A stretch of 39,030 nt of DNA from NCBI RefSeq assembly GCF_016863115.1, contig NZ_BOOG01000062.1, forward strand, positions 1-39,030. The letters run 5' to 3'. The position numbers and the translations under genes were made by a program. The notes beneath the pieces are model-generated. The model was not told where the DNA came from, ran no database searches, and was given only the letters and a program-made list of their open reading frames with translations. This DNA comes from Sphaerimonospora thailandensis (GTDB lineage: Bacteria > Actinomycetota > Actinomycetes > Streptosporangiales > Streptosporangiaceae). Positions 30,701-38,912 of this stretch are shown here, one piece after another (positions within the stretch are counted from its first letter, which is position 1; each line of letters begins with the position of its first letter).

Positions 30701-32258
30701 CGTCGGTGACGCCGACGCCGATGTCGGCCTGGGCGAGCGCGTGCCGCGCCTTTCTGGACACCACGACCACGCAGTGGCCGGCCGCCTGCAGGTCGTACAC
30801 GTGCCGGGCGAGGTCGTCGCCGCCGGGAAGCCTCCGGCCGATCGCGAGCCGCTGCGCCAGCCCGGCGTCGCCGCCGGCGAGCAGCACCGTGCCCGCTGCC
30901 TTGGCGGCGGCGACGATGGCCACGGCGATCGGGTCGATCTCCCGGGCCAGGCCCACGACGGCGACCGGAGCGCCGTCCCTGCGCACCACGACGGCACGCA
31001 GCCCGCGCTCACGCCACACCGGCGCGGCCGTGACGAGCCGGTCGGCCGCCTCGCCGACGTCGTCCGCGTCAGTGAGGTCTTTTATCTCGGCCAGATCGGC
31101 CAGCGGCCGTACCGACCAGCCCTCGCCGCTCGTCCAGGAGGCGGACGGATCGGAGAAATCGATCAGGGTGTAGAGGTGGGCGTACAGCTCGTCGGTGTCC
31201 ACCCCGTCCACCAGATGCTCGACCCGGTCGATCGTCCAGGCGCCCGTGGTCAGCGCGTCCGTGTCGAGGATCACGGTGTCGACGCGGTCCATCTTGCGCA
31301 GCGCCTCCGCGTCGAGGACGACCATGTCGCGCCTGCCCAGCGTACGGCCGACGGCCCCGGCGAACGCGTCCCTGCTCAGCGCCGCCACCTTGGGGGTGGC
31401 GGAGACCAGCACCGCCATGGCGCGCCGGCCGCCCCGGGTGGCGATCCGGGTGACGCCGTAGGCCGCGATCGTGGCGGGGCTGAGCACGTCGGCGTACCGC
31501 TCGATCGGTCCGTGCGGCAGCGGGCAGGGCCGTGGCCGGGCGTCCGGCCTGATGTGCCGGTACGCCCCGGGCGTACGGGCCAGCCGCTCCTCCAGCAGCT
31601 CCCAGGCGCACCGCCCGGCCCTGGCCTCCACATAGCGGGCGAGCGAGGCCAGAGACTGCACGATCAGGCCGGCGGGCCGCAGCGTGAGCGTCTGGGTGAC
31701 CAGGTTGGCCGTGGTGAACAGCGCGTTCGTGGGACCACGCCCCAGCCGGCGGTCGAGATCCTCGCGGATCGCCGGGGTGGCGTTCACCAGCTGGAGCAGG
31801 GCCGGAACGGCTGCCGGGAGCCGCGGCAGCCGTACGGCACGGGCCGCGAAGATCAACCCGAGCGCGGTCAGGCCGGAGGCGAACCGGATCGTGGCGCGGG
31901 CATGCTCCTCGACCAGGCGGATCCGCGACTCGTGCGCGCGTTCCTCCTGCGCGTCGAGCTCCGCGACGATCTCCAGCAGCCGGTCCTTGTCCACGGACCC
32001 GGGATCGCACGCGACGAACACGCAGCCCAGGCGGCCGTTGACCTCGGCGCGATCGATGCCGGGCAGCGCGCCGAGCAGGTCCTCGAGCCGCTCGGCCGTG
32101 TGTTCGGTGCCCGGACCGCCGATCCCGTGCACGTCGACCCGCAGCCCTCCCGGGCAGGCGACGAGCTCGCGGGGGCAGGGGAAGGCGTCTCTGAGGGGGG
32201 CGGGCAGGACGCCGCGCAGCAGCGTCGCGGACGTCGTGAGCACCTGGGTCAGGATCAT
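27756..32258 (-). CDS. Giant cation-translocating P-type ATPase (CtpI-like)
   Basis: 1500 residues, the length class of mycobacterial CtpI rather than ordinary 700-900-residue pumps. Residues about 25-110: HMA-like domain without CxxC. About 130-620: a degenerate ATPase half in which the phosphorylation site reads LDTDALTTG (D332) where DKTGTLT is expected. About 640-1500: complete pump with TGES (778), CFDKTGTLTEG (Asp935), GVRIIMVTGDHPSTAEAIA, TGDGANDAP (1217) and C-terminal membrane helices. It exports or imports cations across the plasma membrane; the ion cannot be told from sequence. RBS CTGGAGAG precedes ATG 32258, which overlaps the leader ORF stop as ATGA. Confidence 0.95.
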   Translation of the reverse strand: MILTQVLTTSATLLRGVLPAPLRDAFPCPRELVACPGGLRVDVHGIGGPGTEHTAERLEDLLGALPGIDRAEVNGRLGCVFVACDPGSVDKDRLLEIVAELDAQEERAHESRIRLVEEHARATIRFASGLTALGLIFAARAVRLPRLPAAVPALLQLVNATPAIREDLDRRLGRGPTNALFTTANLVTQTLTLRPAGLIVQSLASLARYVEARAGRCAWELLEERLARTPGAYRHIRPDARPRPCPLPHGPIERYADVLSPATIAAYGVTRIATRGGRRAMAVLVSATPKVAALSRDAFAGAVGRTLGRRDMVVLDAEALRKMDRVDTVILDTDALTTGAWTIDRVEHLVDGVDTDELYAHLYTLIDFSDPSASWTSGEGWSVRPLADLAEIKDLTDADDVGEAADRLVTAAPVWRERGLRAVVVRRDGAPVAVVGLAREIDPIAVAIVAAAKAAGTVLLAGGDAGLAQRLAIGRRLPGGDDLARHVYDLQAAGHCVVVVSRKARHALAQADIGVGVTDVKGLVPWDADVAGEPHGLHLFLSCLPRAVSTSRSGVRLGIAGAIVGGLFAFVGPEAKSLSRANLVSGAVSAAAIALGEWAGRATGRLPAPLPVDATPWHAMSTKEVLSRLGSSPHGLDEAEAVQRRAAARPDSATETPHSLVRTTLEELVNPLTPALAAGAGISALVGSALDAVMISSVMVIDAFFGGVQRFKADRALHNLTEASAIRVRLHRPEGTVEAGAEDLAAGDVVELRAGDAVPADARVIKAVGLEVDESTLTGESQLVTKTAAPSVAAAVADRHSMVYQGTTVAAGSGRAVIVATGDMTEAGRSARLAREPSPPTGVELRLRALSRRILPLSIGAGALLLFVDLLRGRPPAAALTPAVSLMVAAVPEGLPFIATVAELAAARRLSKRAALVRNPSTIEALGRVNVLCFDKTGTLTEGRISLRYLSDGWTGRSVDAPDERLRRVLAAAVRASPLSEPRSDAAHPTDRAVLRGARRLGVTPTEGLAEGLTTWERVAEMPFEPGRSYHAVLGRTERGHLLSVKGAPEIVLTHCTKVLRDSVEVPCDESTRQELEREVDRLARQGYRVLAVAQRTASDRRDLDESRIDELCFLGFLGLADPVRATAAQSVGRLVRAGVRIIMVTGDHPSTAEAIAVELDTLNGRRIMTGPELDAIDDETLTKVLPDVAVFARATPAHKARIVNCLREAGEVVAVTGDGANDAPAIRTAEVGIALGSQATPAARGAADLVVTDDRIETIVDAIVEGRAMWGSVRDSLSILLGGNIGEILFTVGSSLLAGRSALNARQLLLVNLLTDMVPAMAVAVRPPAATDPERLLAEGPEASLGASLTRDIYLRAIVTASAATVAWLAGRMTGTRGRADTIGLVALVSAQLLQTLVGGGRDRLVTVAALSSLAVLGLIVSIPVVSGFFGCRPLGPVGWTIGLGSAIAATVVGAAVQGRGRAAATRSIPARPAARVPARGFPVAGGFPAAGGAPLASA

Positions 32259-32440
32259 CGTTTCGCTCTCCAGCAGAGGTAACCCGAGACAGAAGGACGA
32301 GCAGGGAAGCCGACAGGCGAAACCGCCACGGCTACGGCCGTGATCGGCGTTTCACCGGTGGCTAACGTGTTGTGCTCGATCTGTTCGGTTGGAGAGCGTC
32401 GACGACCCTCGTGGCTGGTCGTCCGATCACTCGGATGCAT
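32255..32440 (-). CDS. Leader ORF coupled to the P-type ATPase, 61 aa
   Basis: ATG 32440 follows GGAGGGG with a 7-nt spacer, an excellent ribosome site, and the TGA overlaps the ATPase ATG (ATGA). The product (MHPSDRTTSHEGRRRSPTEQ, later ITAVAVAVSPVGFPARPSV, ending CWRAKR) has no known motif. The arrangement suggests a translated leader that controls or couples ATPase synthesis; protein function is doubtful. The 32441-32560 stretch beyond it holds no gene. Confidence 0.4.
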   Translation of the reverse strand: MHPSDRTTSHEGRRRSPTEQIEHNTLATGETPITAVAVAVSPVGFPARPSVSGYLCWRAKR

Positions 32441-32560
32441 GCCATGTCCCCTCCTCGTGCGAGTCGGGGGGTTGCTGGGTTGTTCCGGAGGCGACCCTGC
32501 CTCCGGCGCGTGCGACAGCCGTTCTGATACTTTCCGGCATCCAACAGGCGGAAACCCCCG

Positions 32561-33742
32561 TCAGGTGGGTAGCGAGGCGGTGGGGTCGGCGATCACCTGC
32601 TGGATCACCTGACCCGCCGCGCCCAGGGCGGCGGCCTCCGTGCCCAGCTGTGACACGACCAAGGGGGGTACGGCGCTCCGCATCTGGCCGAGGCGGGCCG
32701 CGAGCATCCCGGTGACCGTGTCGGCGAGCCACGGAAAGAGCCGCGCGAAGATCCCGCCGAGGACGATCGTGTCCGGGTCGACGAGGTTGACCGCCGAGGA
32801 CAGGGCGACGCCGAGCGCCCGGCCCGCCCGTTCGCAGGCCGCCAGGGCTCGGGGGTCGCCGGCTTCCAGCAGTGTGACCAGTTCCGTGAGGTCCTCGGCG
32901 GCCGTGGCCGTGAGCAGGGCGTCCTGCCCGGCGTACCGTTCGAGGCATCCTCGAGCGCCGCACCGGCATGGCGGGCCGTCCGGGGAGACCACGACGTGTC
33001 CCAGTTCGCCGGCGAAGCCGCGCGCCCCCCGGAACAGTCGGCCCCGCACCACCAGACCGGCCCCGATGCCGATCTCGCCCGAGACGTACAGGAAGTCGGG
33101 CGGCCCGGACCCGAACCACAGCTCACCGAGCGCGGCGAGGTTGGCCTCGTTCTCCACCCGGACCGGAAACGGCAGCCGCAGCAGTTCCGGCACCGGCACC
33201 TCGCGCCAGCCGAGGTTCGGCGCGTTGTGGACGACGCCGGTGGCCAGATCCACCGGACCGGGGACCGCCAGGACGCCGCCCACAACCTGCAGTCCAATAT
33301 CCACAGCCTCATCCACAAGCCCGAGGGCTAGATCGCGTAGTGCCGCGATGACTTCCACCGGTCGGGCGGTTCGGTTATCCACAGCCTGTGTACGGCGCAG
33401 CCGTACCGAACGGGCGAGGTCGACGAGGCGCACCGAGAGATAGTCGACGTTGATCTCAAGACCGACCGCGGCGACGCGCTCGCCGCTGATCCGCACCTCC
33501 ATCCCGGGCCGGCCGCGTTCGCCGGCCCGCACGGTCCCGGCCTCGACCACCAACCCAGCCTCGATCAGGTCGGCCACGAGCTTGGACACCGTCGTCTTGG
33601 TCAGCCCGGTGATCTCCGAGAGTGCGGCGCGTGTGAGCGAACCACGCGCGGCGACCTCGCCGAGCACGAGGGCGAGGTTCCGCGCGCGCATCGCGTCATG
33701 CCGCACGGCCTGCTTCGCCGCCGGGCCTGTGGGCTGTGTCAT
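32561..33742 (-). CDS. xylR: ROK-family xylose repressor
   Basis: 393 residues from ATG 33742 with AAGGGGAC upstream. N-terminal winged helix (about 20-75: [34 protein letters not shown]), then a ROK sugar-kinase-like body with [34 protein letters not shown] and the zinc motif [12 protein letters not shown]. Divergent from xylA; the palindrome at 33781-33805 sits in the shared promoter. XylR proteins of this type repress xylAB and release DNA on binding xylose. Also limits its own synthesis by position. Confidence 0.93.
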   Translation of the reverse strand: MTQPTGPAAKQAVRHDAMRARNLALVLGEVAARGSLTRAALSEITGLTKTTVSKLVADLIEAGLVVEAGTVRAGERGRPGMEVRISGERVAAVGLEINVDYLSVRLVDLARSVRLRRTQAVDNRTARPVEVIAALRDLALGLVDEAVDIGLQVVGGVLAVPGPVDLATGVVHNAPNLGWREVPVPELLRLPFPVRVENEANLAALGELWFGSGPPDFLYVSGEIGIGAGLVVRGRLFRGARGFAGELGHVVVSPDGPPCRCGARGCLERYAGQDALLTATAAEDLTELVTLLEAGDPRALAACERAGRALGVALSSAVNLVDPDTIVLGGIFARLFPWLADTVTGMLAARLGQMRSAVPPLVVSQLGTEAAALGAAGQVIQQVIADPTASLPT

Positions 33743-33780
33743 CCAGTCGTCCCCTTGACCTGTCCGGCCGCGCGTCCGAT

Positions 33781-33805
33781 ATTTAGTCCACAACATAGAC
33801 TAAAT
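33781..33805. promoter_or_regulatory. XylR operator
   Basis: ATTTAGTC (33781-33788) and GACTAAAT (33798-33805) are a perfect 8-bp inverted repeat with 9-nt spacer, AT-rich in a 70 percent GC region. It matches the TTTAGT...ACTAAA operators of ROK XylR repressors. It ends 1 bp before the xylA SD (GGGAGG), so bound repressor would block xylA initiation and also the xylR promoter. Confidence 0.85.
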
Positions 33806-33817
33806 GGGAGGCGATCG

Positions 33818-34963
33818 ATGTACACCCCCACTCCCGAGGACCGGTTCACGTTCGGATTGTGGACCGTGGGCTGGCAGGCCCGCGACCCGTTCGGCGACGC
33901 GACCCGCGCGCCGCTGGACCCGGTCGAGACCGTCCACCGCCTGGCCGAGCTCGGCGCGTACGGTGTGACCTTCCACGACGACGACCTCCTCGCGGTCGAG
34001 CCGGACCGGGCCAGGGCCATCGAGAGTTTCAGGAAGGCCCTGAGCGAGACCGGCCTGAAGGCGCCGATGGCGACGACCAACCTGTTCACCCACCCGGTGT
34101 TCAAGGACGGCGCGTTCACCAGCAACGACCGCGACGTACGGCGGTACGCGCTGCGCAAGGTCATCCGCAACATCGACCTCGCCGCCGAGCTGGGCGCCAC
34201 GACGTACGTCTGCTGGGGCGGCCGGGAGGGCGCCGAGTCCGACGCGGCCAAGGACGTGAGGGCGGCCCTCGACCGCTACAAGGAGGGCTTCGACCTCCTG
34301 TGCCAGTACGTGATCGACAAGGGCTACGACATCCGGTTCGCCATCGAGCCCAAACCGAACGAGCCGCGCGGCGACATCCTGCTGCCGACCATCGGCCACG
34401 CCCTGGGCTTCATCAACGAGTTGGAGCACCCCGAGATGGTGGGCCTCAACCCCGAGGTCGGCCACGAGCAGATGGCCGGGCTCAACTTCGTCCACGGCAT
34501 CGCCCAGGCGCTGTGGCACGGCAAGCTGTTCCACATCGACCTCAACGGCCAGCACGGGCCGAAGTACGACCAGGACCTCGTCTTCGGCCACGGCGACCTG
34601 AAGAGCGCGTTCTTCCTGGTCGACCTGCTGGAGAACGGCGGCTACGAAGGCCCCCGCCACTTCGACTACAAGCCGCTGCGCACCGACGACGCCGAGGACG
34701 TCTGGGCGTCGGCCGCGGCCAACATGCGGACGTACCTGATCCTCAAGGAGAAGTCGACGGCCTTCCGGGCCGACCCCGAGGTGCGGGAGGCGCTCGCGGC
34801 CGGCAAGGTCACCGAGCTGGCGCAGCCGACGCTGGCCGAGGGCGAGGGCTACGAGGACCTGCTCAAGGAGTCGATCGACGTGGCGGCGGTCGGCGAGCGC
34901 GGCTTCCACTTCACCCGGCTCAACCAGCTCGCCGTCGAGCACCTGCTCGGCGTCCGCGGCTGA
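33818..34963 (+). CDS. xylA: Xylose isomerase
   Basis: 381 residues, the actinobacterial class I length. ATG 33818 follows GGGAGG with a 6-nt spacer. [20 protein letters not shown] opens the barrel; GVTFHDDDL gives the catalytic His-Asp pair, [13 protein letters not shown] the metal-binding Glu, [16 protein letters not shown] the second metal set, and [16 protein letters not shown] the rest. Converts D-xylose to D-xylulose with Mg2+ or Co2+ in the cytoplasm. First gene of xylAB, 16 bp before xylB, behind the XylR operator. Confidence 0.98.
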   Translation: MYTPTPEDRFTFGLWTVGWQARDPFGDATRAPLDPVETVHRLAELGAYGVTFHDDDLLAVEPDRARAIESFRKALSETGLKAPMATTNLFTHPVFKDGAFTSNDRDVRRYALRKVIRNIDLAAELGATTYVCWGGREGAESDAAKDVRAALDRYKEGFDLLCQYVIDKGYDIRFAIEPKPNEPRGDILLPTIGHALGFINELEHPEMVGLNPEVGHEQMAGLNFVHGIAQALWHGKLFHIDLNGQHGPKYDQDLVFGHGDLKSAFFLVDLLENGGYEGPRHFDYKPLRTDDAEDVWASAAANMRTYLILKEKSTAFRADPEVREALAAGKVTELAQPTLAEGEGYEDLLKESIDVAAVGERGFHFTRLNQLAVEHLLGVRG

Positions 34964-34979
34964 TCGACAGGAGACGACC

Positions 34980-36389
34980 GTGACGTTGGTCGCCGGGGTC
35001 GACTCCTCGACCCAGAGCTGCAAGGTCGTGATCCGCGACGCGGAGACCGGAGCCCTCGTACGGGAGGGCCGCGCGCGACATCCGGACGGCACCGAGGTCC
35101 ACCCCGACCACTGGTGGGCCGCCCTCCAGACGGCCGTCGAGGAGGCGGGCGGCCTCGGCGACGTCGCCGCCCTCAGCGTGGCCGCCCAGCAGCACGGCAT
35201 GGTCTGCCTCGACGAGGACGGCCAGGTCGTACGGCCGGCCCTGCTGTGGAACGACACCCGGTCGGCCAAGGCCGCCGCCGACCTGGTGACCGAGCTCGGC
35301 GGCCCGGACGTGTGGGCCGAGGCCGTCGGCAGCGTCCCGGTGGCCTCGTTCACGGTCGCCAAGCTGCGCTGGCTGGCCGAGCACGAACCGGACAACGCCC
35401 GGCGCACCCGCGTGGTGTGCCTGCCGCACGACTGGCTCACCTGGCGCCTGGCCGGACGGCCCGACGTGATCACGACCGATCGCGGCGACGCCTCCGGCAC
35501 CGGCTACTGGTCGCCCATCACCGGGACCTACCGGCCGGATCTGCTCAAGCTCGCGCTGGGCGGCACCACCACTCCGGAGGTGCCCCGCGTCCTCGGCCCG
35601 ACCGAATCGGCCGGTAGGGCGGACGATCTGCTGTCGGCTCAGGGCACCCTGCTGGCTCCGGGCACCGGGGACAACATGGGAGCCGCGCTGGGCGTCGGGA
35701 TGCGGCCGGGTGACGTCGTCGTCTCGATCGGCACGTCCGGTACGGCCTTCGCCGTCACCGACACTCCCTACCGCGACGCCTCCGGCGCGGTCGCCGGGTT
35801 CGCCGACGCGACGGGACGCTACCTCCCGCTCGTCTGCACGATGAACGCCGCCAGGGTGCTGGAGGCGGCGGCCCGCATGCTCGGTGTCACGTATGACCGG
35901 CTCAGCGAGCTCGCCCTGCAGGCTCCGCCCGGCGCCGACGGGCTGGTGCTCGTGCCGTACCTGGAGGGGGAGCGCACCCCGAACCTGCCGGACGCCACCG
36001 GCTCGCTGCACGGGCTCACGCCGTCCACGGCCACCCCCGCGCATCTGGCGCGGGCGGCAGTCGAGGGCATGCTGTGCGGCCTGGCCGACGCCCTCGACGC
36101 GCTCGGGCTGGAGCCGGGCCGGGTGCTGCTCATCGGCGGCGGTGCCAGGTCGGAGGCGGTCCGGCGCATCGCGCCGGCGGTGTTCGGCCGGCCGGTGCTC
36201 GCACCCGAGCCCGGGGAGTACGTCGCGGACGGCGCGGCCCGGCAGGCGGCGTGGCTGCTGTCCGGCGGGCCGGAGCCCCCGGATTGGCAGGAGGGGGCCC
36301 GGGCGGCGGCGGGCGGGATCGCGCGCTACGAGGCGGACCTCACGGTGGGTCTTCGCGACCGCTACAAGGAGGCCGCCGCCAGAGGCTGA
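34980..36389 (+). CDS. xylB: Xylulokinase
   Basis: 469 residues; GTG 34980 with AGGAG 7-8 nt upstream. FGGY kinase fold: [20 protein letters not shown] (phosphate-binding strand), [11 protein letters not shown], catalytic Asp in [20 protein letters not shown] and the adenosine site [17 protein letters not shown] with [12 protein letters not shown]. Phosphorylates D-xylulose to xylulose 5-phosphate for the pentose-phosphate pathway. Follows xylA by 16 bp in one operon. No xylose transporter genes are in the window, so uptake is encoded elsewhere. Confidence 0.97.
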   Translation: MTLVAGVDSSTQSCKVVIRDAETGALVREGRARHPDGTEVHPDHWWAALQTAVEEAGGLGDVAALSVAAQQHGMVCLDEDGQVVRPALLWNDTRSAKAAADLVTELGGPDVWAEAVGSVPVASFTVAKLRWLAEHEPDNARRTRVVCLPHDWLTWRLAGRPDVITTDRGDASGTGYWSPITGTYRPDLLKLALGGTTTPEVPRVLGPTESAGRADDLLSAQGTLLAPGTGDNMGAALGVGMRPGDVVVSIGTSGTAFAVTDTPYRDASGAVAGFADATGRYLPLVCTMNAARVLEAAARMLGVTYDRLSELALQAPPGADGLVLVPYLEGERTPNLPDATGSLHGLTPSTATPAHLARAAVEGMLCGLADALDALGLEPGRVLLIGGGARSEAVRRIAPAVFGRPVLAPEPGEYVADGAARQAAWLLSGGPEPPDWQEGARAAAGGIARYEADLTVGLRDRYKEAAARG

Positions 36390-36408
36390 CGAACTGGGCG
36401 CATTGACC

Positions 36409-36438
36409 GGTGTCGATGCCGGCGCCGGCATCGGCACC
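36409..36438. terminator. 30-bp near-perfect palindrome after xylB
   Basis: CGATGCCGGCGCCGGCATCG (36414-36433) is a 20-bp perfect palindrome, flanked by GGTG...CACC that extends it to 30 bp with one mismatch. It lies 20 bp after the xylB stop and can form a hairpin of about 13 bp with a tiny loop, so termination is likely; an operator role is possible. Confidence 0.5.
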
Positions 36439-36538
36439 TGGAAGACGATCGACCCTGAGATGACCCTGACGTGGCATCGGGGACGATTACGCGTTGTCCC
36501 GGATACCCCGGCAGTGCCGTACGGAAGACCATTGATGC

Positions 36539-37402
36539 ATGGTCAAGAGGCTCTTTCCCGTGGCCGCCTGCGGCGGCATCCTGATCGCGTCGATCTCGAT
36601 CGTCGCGGTTCTGGTGGACGGGAAGGCCGCACTGGATCCGTTCGCCGCGTCGCTCACCGCGTACGCCGCGCAGGACGGCGGCGTGATCAGGTGGGCGCTG
36701 GGGACGCTCGGCCTGGCCTCGCTGGCGCTGCTCGCCGGGATGCGCGCCGTACGGGCGCCCGTCGACGGCTGGCCCGCGCGGTTCATGGGTCTTTGGGCCT
36801 GGGGGTTGATCGCCGCTGCGGTCGTGCCCGCCGTGGCGGCGGGACTCGGCATGACCTGGGGGGTCGGGGCCGGCCGATTTCTGTCGCTGGCCGCATTCGC
36901 CGGCGTTCCGGCCGCGGCGGCGCAGATGGTGGGGCGATTCGAAGGGGACGAGCGGTGGCGGGGGATCGCTCGTCCCCTCGAATGGCTCGCGCTCGCGGCG
37001 GGCCTCGGCCTGGCCGCCTTCACCTACGTTGCCCTGCCCGGCCACGGAGTCATGATCGGTCTGGTGGAAAGACTCCTCCTCGTGGCCGAGGTGGCCATCC
37101 TCGCGCTGCTCGCCGGGCAACTGCTGCGAATCACCTACGGCCCGGCCGTGGGGGCAGCCGTACGGAACTGGTCCAGCGGCGTCTCTTTCGCCCAGATCCC
37201 CGCCGACCAGATCCCCGCCGACCGGGCTCCCGCGGACCGGATCCTCTTCGGCAGCGTTCTCTTCGGCAGGGTCTCTCCCATCCGGACCGTTCGCCGCTCT
37301 GTCAGTGCGGGCGTCGGACGGCCCCTGGCCGTGCCCGTACGGTCCGGCGTGCCGCGGCGCGCTGTCCGTCAGTCCCGGAGCAGGCCAAGGCATCGGCCAT
37401 GA
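36539..37402 (+). CDS. DUF998 family membrane protein
   Basis: 287 residues; ATG 36539 with GGAAGACC upstream. Six or so membrane helices in the first 200 residues (AACGGILIASISIVAVLVDG, GLWAWGLIAAAVVPAVAAGL, LLLVAEVAILALLAGQLL) in the layout of DUF998 proteins, which have no known reaction. After about residue 215 the frame turns into IPADQIPADRAPADR repeats and an Arg-rich tail that overlaps the convergent gene by 101 bp, so the C-terminus may be a recent extension. Confidence 0.82.
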   Translation: MVKRLFPVAACGGILIASISIVAVLVDGKAALDPFAASLTAYAAQDGGVIRWALGTLGLASLALLAGMRAVRAPVDGWPARFMGLWAWGLIAAAVVPAVAAGLGMTWGVGAGRFLSLAAFAGVPAAAAQMVGRFEGDERWRGIARPLEWLALAAGLGLAAFTYVALPGHGVMIGLVERLLLVAEVAILALLAGQLLRITYGPAVGAAVRNWSSGVSFAQIPADQIPADRAPADRILFGSVLFGRVSPIRTVRRSVSAGVGRPLAVPVRSGVPRRAVRQSRSRPRHRP

Positions 37403-37709
37403 GGCCGTACCGCCAGTACCACTTCTGTGCGCCCCGCACCACGCATACATAGAGCGTGTCGATGTCGGTGGAGCACTTCGCGGCGTAAGCGGTGATCTGA
37501 TCCCAGGTGGCGATGACCGGCGTGGTGGTGGAGCGTCCGGCGCGGACGCTGGTGAGCACGTACATCTGTGTGTGCTGGTCGACCTCGGCTTCGGCGACGT
37601 CACTGATCAGGTACGGCTGCTGCCGGATCAGGCCGGCTCGCCATCGGGGCCACGCCGAGACCGTGAGCAGCCCCACCAACACCGCCTCAACCCACAGGTC
37701 CAGGGTCAT
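37302..37709 (-). CDS. Small membrane-anchored hypothetical protein, 135 aa
   Basis: ATG 37709 preceded by GGAAGGA 7-8 nt upstream. One N-terminal helix (LDLWVEAVLVGLLTVSAW), then a soluble domain: YLISDVAEAEVDQHTQMYVL, TTTPVIATWDQITAYAAKCS, IDTLYVCVVRGAQKWYWRYG, and an Arg-rich tail. The tail overlaps the end of the DUF998 gene in antiparallel. The 5' leader GGAAGGAATCG also precedes the secreted protein gene at 38912, a sign of shared ancestry or regulation. Function unknown. Confidence 0.75.
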   Translation of the reverse strand: MTLDLWVEAVLVGLLTVSAWPRWRAGLIRQQPYLISDVAEAEVDQHTQMYVLTSVRAGRSTTTPVIATWDQITAYAAKCSTDIDTLYVCVVRGAQKWYWRYGLMADALACSGTDGQRAAARRTVRARPGAVRRPH

Positions 37710-37793
37710 TGCGATTCCTTCCGTCGGGGCCGCGGGGTGACAGGGGCCGGGACGCGGTACGTGATACGGCTCGCGGGTGAGTGAAAGCACAAG

Positions 37794-37832
37794 CAGAGCG
37801 GCTGCGACGAACCCCCCGTCGCAGCCGCTCTG
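37794..37832. terminator. 15-bp perfect hairpin upstream of the small membrane gene
   Basis: CAGAGCGGCTGCGAC (37794-37808) pairs perfectly with GTCGCAGCCGCTCTG (37818-37832) around a 9-nt loop. On the minus strand it is followed by CTTGTGCTTTC, so it can stop minus-strand transcription from the secreted protein gene before 37709. Confidence 0.8.
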
Positions 37833-37993
37833 TCGCGGCGTGTTCCTGTTTGTGCCCGTGTCCCGGGCAGCGAAGGCGGGACGTGGCTGCTGCCCTGGGC
37901 CGCGGGCGGGTGGAACGAGCAGCCGGGTCCGGATGGCTGCTTCGCCGCGAATTGGGCGAGGGATCTCCGCTGGCGGCTTCGATGTCCCTCGCT

Positions 37994-38025
37994 GTTCTCG
38001 GCGGTTATGGGCGTCCGCCGAGAAC
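37994..38025. terminator. 11-bp perfect hairpin after the secreted protein gene
   Basis: GTTCTCGGCGG (37994-38004) pairs perfectly with CCGCCGAGAAC (38015-38025), 10-nt loop. It lies 70 bp beyond the stop at 38094 on the minus strand. The 160 bp between this and the hairpin at 37794 hold no gene that I can support. Confidence 0.62.
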
Positions 38026-38093
38026 ATCGCGGTGCCGTCGTTCGGTGCCGCGGCGTGCTCAGCCGGCGCACCGGACGACAGCGAGTTCAGCGG

Positions 38094-38912
38094 TTAGCGG
38101 TGGCCGCCGCCCCAGCGGTCGTGGCCCCAGCGGCCGTTGCCCCAGCGGCCGTTGCCCCAGTGGCCGCCCCAGCGGGTGCCGCCCCAGTTGTGGCCGGGGT
38201 TGCCGTACCTGTGGCCGGGCAGGCCGTACCAGCGGCCGGGCAGGCTGACGAAGGGCTGGTCGCACCAGGAGCCGGGCAGCGGGCGCCACCTGCCGTCCAC
38301 GAGGTAGACCGGGGTGGTGAAGTCGTCCTCACAGGACGGGGAGACGTACACCCCGCCGTTGACGACGTACTGGCATTCGGGGAGCAGGTAGGTGCGCTCG
38401 TCCAGGATGTACTCGTGGACGCCGGTGCCGAGGCGGTAGCCGGGCAGGCCGTACCAGCGGCCGGGCAGGCCGGTGACGGTCTGGACGTTCCACGAGCCCG
38501 GCAGGGCGTAGGTGCGGCCCCTGAGGATGTACGTGGGCCTGGCCAGGCTCGCGCCACAGGACGGCGAGACGTACACGCCGCCGTTGATGACGGACTGGCA
38601 GCTGGGGAGGATGTAGGTCTTGCTGTTCAGGACGAACTTGTGGATGCGGATGTCCACCCGCGGGTCCCGGATGGTCTTACGCTTCACGGTCACCCGGGAG
38701 GTGCTGCTGGTCGCGCGTGCGGTCTTGCTGCTCGCGTGCGCGGCCTTGCGGGTGATCTTGGTGGTCTTGGTGGTCTTGATGGTCGTGTGGGTGCTGATCC
38801 CGTCATGCATGGTGATCGGCGCCGCGCTTGCGGACTCGGTGGCCAGCACCGCGGGGGCGACCATGGCAGCGACTGCGAGAGCCCCTGTGAGGAGGGCCTT
38901 CTTCATCGTCAA
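38094..38912 (-). CDS. Secreted protein with internal duplication and Gly/Trp tail
   Basis: About 272 residues. TTG 38912 has AAGGA 8 nt upstream; ATG 38906 is the alternative. Signal peptide MKKALLTGALAVAAMVAPAV, cleavage near SASAA. A Thr/Lys-rich linker follows, then two copies of a roughly 70-residue unit, each with LP(S/E)CQ..(I/V)NGGVYVSPSC, a strand, LPGSW and LPGRWYGLPGYR. The tail is WGGHWGNGRWGNGRWGHDRW. Each unit has a Cys pair likely to form a disulfide. Probably a cell-wall or matrix protein; function unknown. Confidence 0.82.
   Translation of the reverse strand: MTMKKALLTGALAVAAMVAPAVLATESASAAPITMHDGISTHTTIKTTKTTKITRKAAHASSKTARATSSTSRVTVKRKTIRDPRVDIRIHKFVLNSKTYILPSCQSVINGGVYVSPSCGASLARPTYILRGRTYALPGSWNVQTVTGLPGRWYGLPGYRLGTGVHEYILDERTYLLPECQYVVNGGVYVSPSCEDDFTTPVYLVDGRWRPLPGSWCDQPFVSLPGRWYGLPGHRYGNPGHNWGGTRWGGHWGNGRWGNGRWGHDRWGGGHR

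Noticed and set aside
27717-32282. Very long plus-strand frames opposite the P-type ATPase
   Set aside because: Composition shadows: Arg/Gly/His-rich, no motifs, and the minus strand encodes all ATPase signatures.
33800-35500. 566-aa minus-strand frame over xylA and xylB
   Set aside because: Antisense shadow of two clear enzymes.
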